From positions 1 to 23,865 of the forward strand of contig JAJDDU010000403.1 of assembly GCA_029260155.1 (NCBI GenBank): a DNA stretch of 23,865 nucleotides, read 5' to 3'. Positions 1-7,834 of this stretch are shown one piece after another. This DNA is from Phycisphaerae bacterium. Lineage in GTDB: Bacteria; Planctomycetota; Phycisphaerae; UBA1845. Each line of letters opens with the position of its first letter. The first letter of the stretch is position 1. The notes under the pieces are model-generated. The model worked only from the letters and a program-made list of their open reading frames with translations, did no database searches and had not been told where the DNA came from. Made by a program: the position numbers and the translations under genes.

Positions 1-318
1 GCGCATGTCTTGCTGTGTCTTCAACCACTCGCGCTGCACCGCGTCGAACAGCGGCATGGTGCGGTCGTCGCGGAGGAAGGCGGACCATCGCGCGCGCAGC
101 ATCCGCCGCAGCTTCTTCGTCTGCTCGGCATCCAGTTCGTAGCGATCGGACGCCTGATCCGCCCAGCGATCGAGCAGGCTATCGATGGCTTGGCCCCTAA
201 ACCAATTGGTATCCGGCGGGGCTTGCCGTTGTGCAGTTGCACTATCTGCGCCAGCCGTTGCGCGCGGCGACTGGCCGGGAACGGCCAGGAGCAGGCATAT
301 TGGGATGGTACATACCAA
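1..318 (-). CDS. Exported protein of unknown function, 3' end beyond the left edge
   Basis: This is a reverse-strand reading frame with no in-frame stop through base 1, so only about 106 N-terminal residues are present. I place the start at a TTG (316-318) because a GGAG lies 9 bases upstream and no ATG is in frame; another TTG at 333 is possible. The first residues (MVCTIPICLLLAVPGQS) look like a short signal peptide. The mature part is highly charged and helical: a segment with LLDRWADQASDRYELDAEQT is followed by KKLRRMLRARW. This recalls small periplasmic helical proteins of the Spy/heavy-metal-sensor kind, but that is only an impression. It is transcribed divergently from the glycosyltransferase. 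Amino-acid composition and the signal peptide favour this frame over the overlapping open frames on both strands. Confidence 0.6.
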   Translation of the reverse strand, partial: MVCTIPICLLLAVPGQSPRATAGADSATAQRQAPPDTNWFRGQAIDSLLDRWADQASDRYELDAEQTKKLRRMLRARWSAFLRDDRTMPLFDAVQREWLKTQQDMR

Positions 319-431
319 CGGTCTCGACTCCAACGCTTCACAGCGGCGTAGGATTGTACAGCATTGAGGTCAGTCGGTCGCCCGTTTTGCCGATACACAA
401 CGCATAGGTTTCTCTGCAAGAAAGGCGCCAA

Positions 432-1217
432 GTGTCGGATTCAGTCGTTCTCAGCATCGTAATACCCACCCACAACCGGCTCAGTCGCCTGTGCCGCTGC
501 GTTTCTCAGGTGCGGTGCAATGTTTCGGTCCCCCATGAAATCGTGGTGGTGGACGGCGGCTCGACCGACGGCACGCGAGAGTTTCTTGCAGGCGACGGGA
601 ACCTGCACGTCATTTTGGAGCAGGAGCGTGAGGGCGCGGTCCGGGCGTTCAACAAGGGGTTTCGCGCGTCCAAGGGCCGGTACGTGATGTGGCTCAACGA
701 TGACGCGTATCCGCTGCCGGGCAGCGTGGAGTCGGCCATCGAGACCATCGAGCGTCACGACGAGGTAGGCATGGTCGCGTTTTACCACGATTGGGATCGC
801 AAGAACAACGTGCTCGACAGTGTGGAGTTCGAAGGCCGATCCTATTCGATCTACAACGTTCGCGGTTATCCGTACGCCAACTTCGGTTTGCTGAGACGAT
901 CGCTGCTTCGCGAGATCGGTTTCGCCGACGAGCGTTACTACTTCTTCGGGTTCGATCCCGACCTGTCACTGAAGGTGCAACTCGAAGCCGGCTTGGAAGT
1001 GATCGGTTGCCCCGAGGCGCTGATTCAGCACGAAGAATTCCACGACGCCCGCAAGCTTGACGACCTGCCGGTCGGTAAACAAGACAATCTGAAGCTCTTC
1101 GCCAAATGGAACCTGCCCGCGCCTGGCACCTATCCCGACCCCGCCGCAGCCTATCACGCCAAGCGTCGCATGCTGGAGCGCAAATCAGACGCCCGCGAGC
1201 CCCTGGTCGCGCACTGA
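432..1217 (+). CDS. Family 2 glycosyltransferase
   Basis: The 261-residue product has the GT-A fold hallmarks of GT2 enzymes, which move a sugar from a nucleotide-sugar donor to a surface glycan, lipid or protein. Visible are the N-terminal strand LSIVIPTHNR (residues about 7-16), the nucleotide-binding motif VVDGGSTDGT (about 39-48), the acidic metal-binding patch WLNDDA (about 87-92), and a later FGFDPDLSLKVQLEAG segment matching the acceptor/catalytic region. No membrane segment or signal peptide is seen, so it is probably cytosolic. The start is a GTG with an AGAAAGG sequence about six bases upstream. Donor and acceptor cannot be told from sequence. No other glycan genes sit next to it, so its pathway is unknown. 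Confidence 0.88.
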   Translation: MSDSVVLSIVIPTHNRLSRLCRCVSQVRCNVSVPHEIVVVDGGSTDGTREFLAGDGNLHVILEQEREGAVRAFNKGFRASKGRYVMWLNDDAYPLPGSVESAIETIERHDEVGMVAFYHDWDRKNNVLDSVEFEGRSYSIYNVRGYPYANFGLLRRSLLREIGFADERYYFFGFDPDLSLKVQLEAGLEVIGCPEALIQHEEFHDARKLDDLPVGKQDNLKLFAKWNLPAPGTYPDPAAAYHAKRRMLERKSDAREPLVAH

Positions 1218-1319
1218 CCGTCCGACCTCGTCCCACGTCTTCCGTTGCGTCCGGCGCATCCGCGCCCATAATGACCCCGTGCTTGTTGGATAATGAACCG
1301 CGCGCGGTGGTAGCAGCGT

Positions 1320-2717
1320 ATGGCTTCGGATGTCGAACAACTTCACGATCGGGTGTTGGCCGGGCTGGAGTCCGACGAACCGGGCATCTTGGCCGGGGCG
1401 GTGGAGGACGTGCGCGCAGCCGACATCGCGGAGGTGCTTGACCTGCTTGAGGACGAGCATCGCTCGCAGGTCTTGTACAGCCTTCCTCCGCGCACCACAG
1501 CCGAAGTGATTGTGCTGCTCGATGATGCTGTTCGCGGCGAAGTAGTCGAGGATCTCGATGAAGCCAGGCTGAGCGAGTTTGTCGCGGAAATGGCGCCCGA
1601 CGACGCAGCCGACGTCATCGGGGACCTACCGTTCGAGCAGTTCGACGGAGTCCTGGACAACATCTCCCGCGAGCAGTCGGACCAGATCACCGAACTGCTA
1701 AGTTATGAGGAGACGTCGGCCGGCGGGATCATGAACCCTCGGATTCTGTCGCTGCTCCCCAGCGCCACGGTGGGCGAAGCCATCGAGCGGGTGCGCGCGT
1801 TCGCTGCGGATGAGGACGCTCACTACGTTTACATTGTCGATGAAAAACACAGGCTTGTCGGGATCGTGCCACTGCGTCGCTTGGTGGTCAACAATCCCGC
1901 GACGCGGCTGGACCGCATCGCCGATCATCAGCCCGTGACCGTAGACGTGGACGAGGATCAAGAAGAGGTCCTGCACGCGATTCAAAAATACGACGTGGCT
2001 GCGGTTCCGGTGGTCGATTCGACGGGCAGGCTGCTCGGTTGCATCACGTACGACGACGTCATGGACGTTGCGGCAGAGGAGGCGGACGAAGACATCTACC
2101 GCATGGCCGGCACGGACGCAGCCGAGTTGGAGACGCACTCCGCTGTTCGTGCGGCGCGCGTTCGGATGGTGTGGTTGGTGCCGTGCATCTTCGGCACGCT
2201 TGCAGCTGGTGGCGTGATCGCGATGTTCCGCGACTCGTCGCTCAGCCCGACGCAATTGATGGCGCTGGTGACGTTCATTCCGATGATTGCCGCGACGAGC
2301 GGCAACGCGGGGATTCAAACGTCGACCATCGTGCTGCGCGGTCTCGCGACGGGCGAGCTCGCGTCGGCGAAACTGCAATGGGTATTCGCCCGCGAGGTGC
2401 GCATCGCGATTTTCGTCGGGTTGCTGTGCGCCTTCGTGACGGCCGTGTTGAGTTGTGTGCTGCTGGTCGTTCTGCGGTATCGCGGCTACGAGTTGGCCAT
2501 TGCGGAGGATGTTCAGCCGCTGCTGACGGGGTGCGCCGTAGGACTCGGGATGCTCTGCGCGATTGCGGAGTCGGTGGCACTGGGGATCACGCTACCGTTT
2601 CTGTTTCGGCGGATCGGGGTCGATCCTGCGATCGCTTCGGGTCCGTTGATTACGTCGGCGAATGATCTGCTGAGCGTGGCGGTGTATCTTGGGATCGCGC
2701 TTGCGATTCTGACGTAG
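1320..2717 (+). CDS. mgtE: Magnesium transporter MgtE
   Basis: The 465-residue length fits MgtE, a homodimeric inner-membrane Mg2+ channel gated by cytoplasmic Mg2+. The acidic N-domain (residues about 1-135, superhelical repeats such as MAPDDAADVIGDLPFEQFD) is followed by two CBS domains (about 140-260) and five membrane segments (from about 285). Diagnostic membrane motifs are present: PMIAATSGNAGIQTSTIVLR and, near the end, GVDPAIASGPLITSANDLLS, which holds the conserved pore Asp. The plug-helix region between the CBS and membrane domains is intact. The ATG has a loose GGTGG upstream. A GATAAT at 1289-1294 could be a -10 box but lacks a convincing -35. No M-box riboswitch is visible in the 102-base leader. 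The gene is convergent with the phosphohydrolase, 22 bases apart. Confidence 0.95.
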   Translation: MASDVEQLHDRVLAGLESDEPGILAGAVEDVRAADIAEVLDLLEDEHRSQVLYSLPPRTTAEVIVLLDDAVRGEVVEDLDEARLSEFVAEMAPDDAADVIGDLPFEQFDGVLDNISREQSDQITELLSYEETSAGGIMNPRILSLLPSATVGEAIERVRAFAADEDAHYVYIVDEKHRLVGIVPLRRLVVNNPATRLDRIADHQPVTVDVDEDQEEVLHAIQKYDVAAVPVVDSTGRLLGCITYDDVMDVAAEEADEDIYRMAGTDAAELETHSAVRAARVRMVWLVPCIFGTLAAGGVIAMFRDSSLSPTQLMALVTFIPMIAATSGNAGIQTSTIVLRGLATGELASAKLQWVFAREVRIAIFVGLLCAFVTAVLSCVLLVVLRYRGYELAIAEDVQPLLTGCAVGLGMLCAIAESVALGITLPFLFRRIGVDPAIASGPLITSANDLLSVAVYLGIALAILT

Positions 2718-2739
2718 CTGCACAAAGAGGAGGCGGAGG

Positions 2740-3900
2740 TCACACTCGTTCGTCGGGTCCGAAGAGGCGTTTGTAATCGTCTTGGCAGAACCGGTCGGTC
2801 ATGCCGGCGATGTAATCGCAGATGACGCGGTGGGGGCCCTGGCTGTCGATGCGTTTGGCGAAACGTGCGGGGAGCATGGCGGGGTTCTGCACGTAGGCCG
2901 CGAAGAGTCGCTCGATGACGCGGCGCGCGTTGGCATCCATGCTCACCACCTTGCGATGGCGGTACACCCTTTCAGCCAGGAATCGCTCCATCTCTCGAAC
3001 GTGAATTAGGAAGCCTGAGGAGAAGTCGACGGCGGGATCGGCTGCGCGACGCACATCGTCTATGTTGGTCAAACCGCTGTTGCGCAATCGCCGTTGCGTT
3101 TCAGTCGTGCAGTCGCAAACCAACCGATCGATGAGGGCGTCGAGAATCGGGCGGCGGATTGCGAAGAGGTTTGCTGTCGGATGTTGATCGCGAACGGGAG
3201 CGGCTGCTTCAGTCCATACGCGGAGGTCTTCGAGTTCGGCCGGTCCGATGAGGTGTGCACCGAGGGCGTCTTCTAAATCGTGGCAGTCGTAGGCGATGCG
3301 GTCAGCGACGGAAACGAGCTGGGCTTCGATGGACGGGAGCGGTCCGGAAGCGAGCAATTCTGCGACGTCAACGCCACCGGCTGTTTCGGGGGCGGGGCGG
3401 TCGAACGTGGAAGTGTGTTTGATGAGTCCTTCGCGGAGCTCGAAGGAGAGGTTTAGCCCGCGGAAGGCTGGATAGGGATGCTCGAGGTAGTCGACGACAC
3501 GCAGAGTGTGGGCGTTGTGTTCGAATCCTCCGGCGCCGGCCATCAACTCGGCCAGTGTTGCCTCGCCGGCATGGCCGAAGGGCGGGTGGCCGAGATCATG
3601 GGCGAGTGCGATGGCTTCGGCCAGTCGGCTGTTGACGTCGAGGATGCCTGCGAGTCGTCGGGCGATTTGGGCAACCTCAAGCGTGTGGGTAAGGCGCGTG
3701 CGGAAGTGGTCGTGCTCGTCGGTGACGAAGACTTGGGTCTTGTACTGCAAGCGTCGGAGCGAAGTGCTTGCGAAGATGCGTTGGCGATCGACATCGAACG
3801 GGTCGCGCGAGGCGTCGAGCAATTCGGCATGCACGCGGCCTCTGCTGTGGCTGGGATGGGCGGCGTAGGGTGCCAAAGTGCTTTCGCTCGTGATCCGCAC
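2740..3900 (-). CDS. dgt: dGTPase-like deoxynucleotide triphosphohydrolase (HD superfamily)
   Basis: The 386-residue product matches the Dgt-like family, which hydrolyses dNTPs to deoxynucleoside and triphosphate and so tunes the dNTP pool. HD-domain metal ligands are visible: RTRLTHTLEV (H72), LAHDLGHPPFGHAG (H101, D102, then H106 and H110) and SVADRIAYDCHD (D200). The FEHNAHTLRVVDYLE segment is typical of the family. The N-terminal DPFDVDRQRIFASTSLRRLQ also fits. The start is GTG with GGAG eight bases upstream. It follows the HIT-family gene by 22 bases on the same strand, so the two are probably co-transcribed; both act on nucleotides. Substrate preference among the dNTPs cannot be read from sequence. 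Confidence 0.93.
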   Translation of the reverse strand: MRITSESTLAPYAAHPSHSRGRVHAELLDASRDPFDVDRQRIFASTSLRRLQYKTQVFVTDEHDHFRTRLTHTLEVAQIARRLAGILDVNSRLAEAIALAHDLGHPPFGHAGEATLAELMAGAGGFEHNAHTLRVVDYLEHPYPAFRGLNLSFELREGLIKHTSTFDRPAPETAGGVDVAELLASGPLPSIEAQLVSVADRIAYDCHDLEDALGAHLIGPAELEDLRVWTEAAAPVRDQHPTANLFAIRRPILDALIDRLVCDCTTETQRRLRNSGLTNIDDVRRAADPAVDFSSGFLIHVREMERFLAERVYRHRKVVSMDANARRVIERLFAAYVQNPAMLPARFAKRIDSQGPHRVICDYIAGMTDRFCQDDYKRLFGPDERV

Positions 3901-3922
3901 TGCACGGGCTCCGAATGTTCCG

Positions 3923-4444
3923 TCAGCTTCTCAGCCCGCTCTTTGCGGCCTGTTCGGTGAGTTGGGTGTGCAAGTCGTCGAGTGACTGGGGGACGACGCG
4001 CGTATCGCCGATGACGGCCATGTAGTTGGTGTCGCCGCTCCATCGCGGGACGATATGGGTGTGCACGTGGCCGGGTAGGCCCGCGCCGGCGCAGCGTCCC
4101 AGGTTGATCCCGACGTTGAACCCTTGCGGATGCAGGACGTCGGTTAGGAGGCCGACGGCGTCGCGTGTCGCGCGGGTCATGTCAATGAGGGTGTCGTCGT
4201 CGAGAGCGGCGAGTTCGCCGACATGCTCAGCCGGTGCAACGAGCAGGTGTCCGTTGGTGTAGGGGAAGCGATTGAGCACGACCATGCAACGGGACGTTCG
4301 CCAGACGACGCGGTTCTCCTGATCGCTGTCCGGCTGACCCCAGTATCCGCAGAGGAAACAGCCGTCGTCCTTGGCGTCCGGGCTGAGGGAGCGAATGTAC
4401 TCCATTCGCCACGGAGCCCACAGACTGGCGTTTTCCTCGGCCAT
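3923..4444 (-). CDS. HIT-family nucleotide hydrolase/phosphorylase
   Basis: A 173-residue protein with the histidine-triad motif GHVHTHIVPRW (H126, H128, H130, counting from the chosen start), whose middle His forms the covalent nucleotidyl intermediate. NRFPYTNGHLLVAP upstream of it is the typical nucleotide-binding strand-turn. The DGCFLCGYW pair of cysteines resembles the zinc-binding cysteines of some HIT proteins. The NLGRCAGAGLPGH segment resembles Ap4A-phosphorylase-type members, but the substrate is uncertain. I chose the ATG at 4442-4444 because GGAAG lies five bases upstream and the protein then begins MAEENASLWAPWRMEYI, the usual start. An in-frame ATG at 4528 would add 28 unconvincing residues and has no ribosome site. 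It is the first gene of a likely operon with the dGTPase-like gene. Confidence 0.9.
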   Translation of the reverse strand: MAEENASLWAPWRMEYIRSLSPDAKDDGCFLCGYWGQPDSDQENRVVWRTSRCMVVLNRFPYTNGHLLVAPAEHVGELAALDDDTLIDMTRATRDAVGLLTDVLHPQGFNVGINLGRCAGAGLPGHVHTHIVPRWSGDTNYMAVIGDTRVVPQSLDDLHTQLTEQAAKSGLRS

Positions 4445-4480
4445 TGCTGCTTCCAAATATCGCGTTTGAGACCGCCGCCA

Positions 4481-4508
4481 ATTTAACGCTCCTGGGCGCA
4501 AGGCACAA
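4481..4508 (-). promoter_or_regulatory. Candidate sigma-70-type promoter for the HIT/dgt operon
   Basis: On the reverse strand, TTGTGC (4503-4508) and TTAAAT (4481-4486) are separated by 16 bases. The distance to the HIT start codon at 4444 is compatible with a short leader. Both boxes match consensus only partly, so this is a tentative call. Confidence 0.28.
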
Positions 4509-4556
4509 GCGAATCGGCTGGTTTGCATTCTGGGGGCGGCCTACTACCATAGCGGG

Positions 4557-5195
4557 ATGATGAGACGAATACCTGAATTTGTGTGCGCGGTTGGGGTGGT
4601 CTGCCTGCTGGTCGCGGGGTGCAACGATGAATCTCGGGAAGTTGGGAAGCAGATTCGTCATCACGTGGTGGCGACGGTGGTCGATCAAGGCGTGACGCTG
4701 GATCAGGATGCCGGCCCTCGGGAGGTTATCTTCGTCTTGCTCCGTGCGATCTACGACGATTACGCTGCGGGCGAGGATTCTGCACTGCGCGAGGCCGCGT
4801 TCGATCGGCAGCTTGCGCTGTGCGCGCCGGACCATATTTTCGCGCGGGCGGCGCGCAAGAGCTTCGGCCGCGACGAGAGCGTTCAGCGACTGGTGTGGCG
4901 ATGGGGTCCTGTGCTCGGACACTACCGGGAGGGTTTTCCATCGGATTTGGCGTCGGCGCGCAAGCGTCTGGTGCTGGCGCATCGGACGAAGGACGAGTCG
5001 GGGGTTGTCGAACGGGCGCGCGTCGAGTTGGAGCTGGCTTCACCGGATGGCAATGCAAATGCCTCGGTGGTTGCGCAGTTTCAGTTGGTGCGGGAGTCCG
5101 GATACATGCGGGTGTCTCAGGTGGGATTTGTGAAGGGGCGTCGTCACATCGTCACTGCATCCGTTGTGCGGCCTGAGAGCGCCGATGCAGGGTAG
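4557..5195 (+). CDS. Predicted lipoprotein, unknown function, first gene of the uvrA cluster
   Basis: The 212-residue product begins with a lipoprotein signal peptide: MMRR, a hydrophobic core, then the lipobox LVAGC with Cys22 as the acylation site. No Asp follows the Cys directly (CNDES), so sorting cannot be read simply. The rest is soluble, with Arg/Glu-rich helices (REVIFVLLRAIYDDYAAGED) and a C-terminal beta-rich part (ARVELELASPDGNANASVVA) that would suit a small NTF2-like or substrate-binding fold, but I do not recognise a family. Two ATGs are adjacent at 4557 and 4560; only GCGGG precedes them, so initiation is weak or leader-poor. The uvrA reading frame follows after 33 bases on the same strand. 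Confidence 0.8.
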   Translation: MMRRIPEFVCAVGVVCLLVAGCNDESREVGKQIRHHVVATVVDQGVTLDQDAGPREVIFVLLRAIYDDYAAGEDSALREAAFDRQLALCAPDHIFARAARKSFGRDESVQRLVWRWGPVLGHYREGFPSDLASARKRLVLAHRTKDESGVVERARVELELASPDGNANASVVAQFQLVRESGYMRVSQVGFVKGRRHIVTASVVRPESADAG

Positions 5196-5228
5196 AGCAA
5201 CGATGCGGGTTCGCGTTGGAGCGGGGTC

Positions 5229-7091
5229 ATGGAACCTGAAACGATCGTTGTCAAAGGCGCGCGCGAACACAACTTGCGGGACATCGAACTTGAGTTGCCG
5301 CGCAATCAGCTCATCTGCTTTACGGGCGTGTCGGGTAGCGGCAAGAGCAGCTTCGCCTTTGACACGCTGCACGCCGAGGGGCAGCGACGCTATATCGAGT
5401 CGCTGAGTTCGTATGCCCGGCAGTTCATGGGGCAGCTCACCAAGCCGGATGTCGACCTGATCACCGGTCTCAGCCCGACGATCTCAATTCAACAGAAAGC
5501 AACGGGCTGGAACCCGCGGAGCACCGTGGGCACCGTCACCCAGATTCACGATTATCTGCGGGTGCTGTTCGCGCGGGTTGGGAAGCAGCATTGCACGCAG
5601 TGCGGCCGGGCCATCACCGCTCAGACGCGGGATCAGATTCTGGGGCAAGTAATGTTGTTGCCCGCGAGATCGAAGATCGTCATGCTCGCGCCGATCGTTC
5701 GGCAGCAGAAAGGCGAGTACCGCGATTTGTTCGAGGACATGCTCAAACGCGGGTACGCCCGGGCACGGGTCAATGGTCAACTCGTCAGTCTGAGCGATGA
5801 TCCGATGTTAGACCGCAACGCCAAGCACGACATCGAAATCGTGGTGGACCGCGTCACGCTCAGACCCTCAGCCAAGTCACGCGTGGCGGAGGCGATCGAA
5901 AATGCGCTCGAATTGGGCGAGGGGACGCTGATCGTTCAAACGGCAGACGATTCAGTGCGTGGGCGGAGTAAGTCGCGAAAGAGGGGCGACTTGCTGCTCT
6001 CGTCTCAGTATGCCTGCACGCATTGCAACATCAGCTTTGCGCCGCCGTCTCCGCAGATGTTCAGTTTCAACTCGCCGACCGGTATGTGCCAGTCATGCGA
6101 CGGCATTGGGACGCGATTCGATTTCGACCCGGAGCTGCTGGTGCCCGATCCCCGCAAGTCGTTTGTTGGGTTGGCGGTCGCTCCAATGCGGACGCGGATC
6201 GGGAAGTGGCGGCGGCACATCTACAAAGCCGTGGCCGAGGAACTGGGCGTCGAGCTGACAACTCCGTGGAAGAAACTGCCCAAGAAGGCGCAGCACGCAT
6301 TGCTGTACGGAACGGGCGACAAACACCTGACCTATGAATGGCGATGGTCGGGCGGCATCTGGCGGCACGGCGGGACGTTCGATGGTGTGATCGCTGAACT
6401 GCGCGAGAAATACCGCAAAGCCCGGGCGACCTTTGTTCGGGCGTACTACGAGAAGTACATGCGTCGTTCGCATTGCTCGGATTGTGACGGGGCGCGGCTG
6501 AATAGCCAAGCGCTCGCGGTGAAGCTGGATGGCCGGACTATTCGGGATTGTGTGGGGATGTCCATTGCCCAGGCGGTGGAGTTCTTTGAAAACGTGCGAC
6601 TGAGCGCGACTGAGCAGTTTATCGCTGAGGAAGTGCTCAAAGAGATTCGCGCCCGATTGCAGTTCCTCGTTGATGTCGGCCTGCATTATCTCACGCTGGA
6701 GCGGACGGCTCCGACATTGTCGGGCGGGGAGTCGCAGCGCATTCGTCTTGCGTCTCAGATCGGCTCGGGGCTCGTGGGTGTGTTGTACATTCTCGACGAG
6801 CCGAGTATCGGTTTGCATGCGCGCGACAATCAAAGGCTGTTGGACTCGCTGCTGAGACTGCGTGACATGGGCAACACTGTAATCGTCGTCGAGCACGATG
6901 AAGAGACGATGCGAAGTGCGGACACGATCGTAGACTTTGGTCCTGGTCCGGGCGTCAAAGGCGGGCACGTCGTCGCGGTGGGGACATTGGACGAGATTCG
7001 CAAGTCGAAGTCGTCCGTCACGGGGAAGTACCTCAGCGGCCGCGATGAGATCGAAGTCCCCGCGCAACGTCGAGAGGTGTCTCGGCGATGA
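5229..7091 (+). CDS. uvrA: UvrA, first ATPase half only (NBD1 module of a split tandem UvrA)
   Basis: This 620-residue protein is only the N-terminal half of a UvrA, the damage-sensing ABC ATPase of nucleotide excision repair, normally about 940 residues. In order: Walker A GVSGSGKS (33-40), a UvrB-binding-like domain (about 130-250, including KHDIEIVVDR), a zinc module with two CxxC pairs (about 263-291), a DNA-binding insertion ending HCSDCDGARL, ABC signature LSGGESQRIRLAS (from 497), Walker B with LYILDEPSIGL (about 518-528) and the His switch VVEHDEE. It stops right after GKYLSGRDEIEVP, the usual end of NBD1, so the break is at the interdomain linker. SD GGAG lies seven bases before the ATG. 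The missing NBD2 starts in the gene at 7835. No LexA-type operator is evident. Confidence 0.93.
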   Translation: MEPETIVVKGAREHNLRDIELELPRNQLICFTGVSGSGKSSFAFDTLHAEGQRRYIESLSSYARQFMGQLTKPDVDLITGLSPTISIQQKATGWNPRSTVGTVTQIHDYLRVLFARVGKQHCTQCGRAITAQTRDQILGQVMLLPARSKIVMLAPIVRQQKGEYRDLFEDMLKRGYARARVNGQLVSLSDDPMLDRNAKHDIEIVVDRVTLRPSAKSRVAEAIENALELGEGTLIVQTADDSVRGRSKSRKRGDLLLSSQYACTHCNISFAPPSPQMFSFNSPTGMCQSCDGIGTRFDFDPELLVPDPRKSFVGLAVAPMRTRIGKWRRHIYKAVAEELGVELTTPWKKLPKKAQHALLYGTGDKHLTYEWRWSGGIWRHGGTFDGVIAELREKYRKARATFVRAYYEKYMRRSHCSDCDGARLNSQALAVKLDGRTIRDCVGMSIAQAVEFFENVRLSATEQFIAEEVLKEIRARLQFLVDVGLHYLTLERTAPTLSGGESQRIRLASQIGSGLVGVLYILDEPSIGLHARDNQRLLDSLLRLRDMGNTVIVVEHDEETMRSADTIVDFGPGPGVKGGHVVAVGTLDEIRKSKSSVTGKYLSGRDEIEVPAQRREVSRR

Positions 7092-7258
7092 CTGAGGAAG
7101 CAAGACAATTGCACGTCGCAGCGCTGCGCGATCGTCGAATGCAGGTCTTCTTGACCCAAGCACGCGGATTCGTTCGTAACGGACAGTTGCTGCGTCAGGC
7201 AGTGGATCGCGCCCTGAGGATGAAAGCACGGAATTGCGCAAGGACGAGAGGTGCCTTG
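7092..7258 (+). other. Spacer between the first uvrA frame and the nucleotidyltransferase gene
   Basis: These 167 bases have an open frame in phase with the downstream gene: an ATG at 7088 overlaps the uvrA stop (ATGA) and has GAGAGGTG nine bases upstream. It could therefore encode a 57-residue N-terminal extension. I favour non-coding or leader status because G/C at third codon positions drops to roughly 55 percent, the peptide looks like no known domain, and the family core starts cleanly at 7259. The 9-mer CGAGAGGTG occurs at both ends (7071-7079 and 7245-7253). Confidence 0.4.
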
Positions 7259-7828
7259 ATGGACGACGCATTGGTGGATACGTTGCAACAAGTCACGGAC
7301 GCGCTGGAGCAACTCGGCCTCCCGTACGCTGTGACGGGGTCGGTGGCCAGCAGCATGTATGGGGAAGTCCACTCGACGGTTGATGCCGATTTGATTCTCA
7401 TCGCTGCGCCGGAGAGCGCAGGGCGATTGTCCACGATGCTCGGCTCGCGGTTCTACGCGCCGGAGGACATGCTCACCGATGCGGCGCGTAACATGACGAT
7501 GACAAACGTTGTCGACAATCGCCAGGGCCTCAAAGTTGATTTGTCTTTTGTCGGCGATGATCCGTTCCTGCGTTCGGTCATGCAGAGGCGGACGCGTCAA
7601 TCCATCGGAGTAAGTCTGCCGGAGTTCTGGGTGGTCACGCCGGAAGACGTGATTCTGATGAAACTGATCTGGCGCAGGGAGTCGCAATCAACCAAGCAAT
7701 GGAACGACGCGCTCGGTGTCGTGCGCGTGCGGGGCGCGCGACTGGACTGGAAGTACCTTTTCGATACTGCCCACACATTGGGCGTCGCGGACGAACTGAC
7801 AAGGCTCCGTGACGAGGGGGGCGTTTGA
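7259..7828 (+). CDS. Nucleotidyltransferase-fold protein inserted between uvrA parts
   Basis: A 189-residue protein of the minimal nucleotidyltransferase superfamily. The start region LGLPYAVTGSVASSMYGE carries the GS motif, followed by DADLIL with the paired metal-binding acidic residues and a third acidic strand KVDLSF. The second half has the PEDVILMKLIWRRES segment and KQWNDALGV, as in small bacterial proteins of this fold annotated as AbiEii-like or hypothetical nucleotidyltransferases. Activity and substrate are unknown; relatives include toxin and antibiotic-adenylating enzymes. I chose the ATG at 7259 because GAGAGGTG lies six bases before it and it begins as the family does; an upstream in-frame ATG at 7088 is possible. 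It ends six bases before the next start codon. It has no evident link to excision repair and separates two UvrA halves. Confidence 0.8.
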   Translation: MDDALVDTLQQVTDALEQLGLPYAVTGSVASSMYGEVHSTVDADLILIAAPESAGRLSTMLGSRFYAPEDMLTDAARNMTMTNVVDNRQGLKVDLSFVGDDPFLRSVMQRRTRQSIGVSLPEFWVVTPEDVILMKLIWRRESQSTKQWNDALGVVRVRGARLDWKYLFDTAHTLGVADELTRLRDEGGV

Positions 7829-7834
7829 CCGATA

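Noticed and set aside
21..431. Reverse-strand open frame of about 136 codons starting near the glycosyltransferase start
   Set aside because: It has no signal peptide and an implausible composition, and it overlaps a frame with a signal peptide and coherent charged-helix protein, which I called instead.
4445..5228. SOS (LexA) operator before the uvrA cluster
   Set aside because: I looked for a palindromic operator of either common bacterial LexA type and saw none convincing.
6093..7271. Antisense open frame (about 390 codons) opposite the first uvrA part
   Set aside because: Same reasoning: no domain pattern, and the plus strand encodes conserved ATPase motifs throughout.
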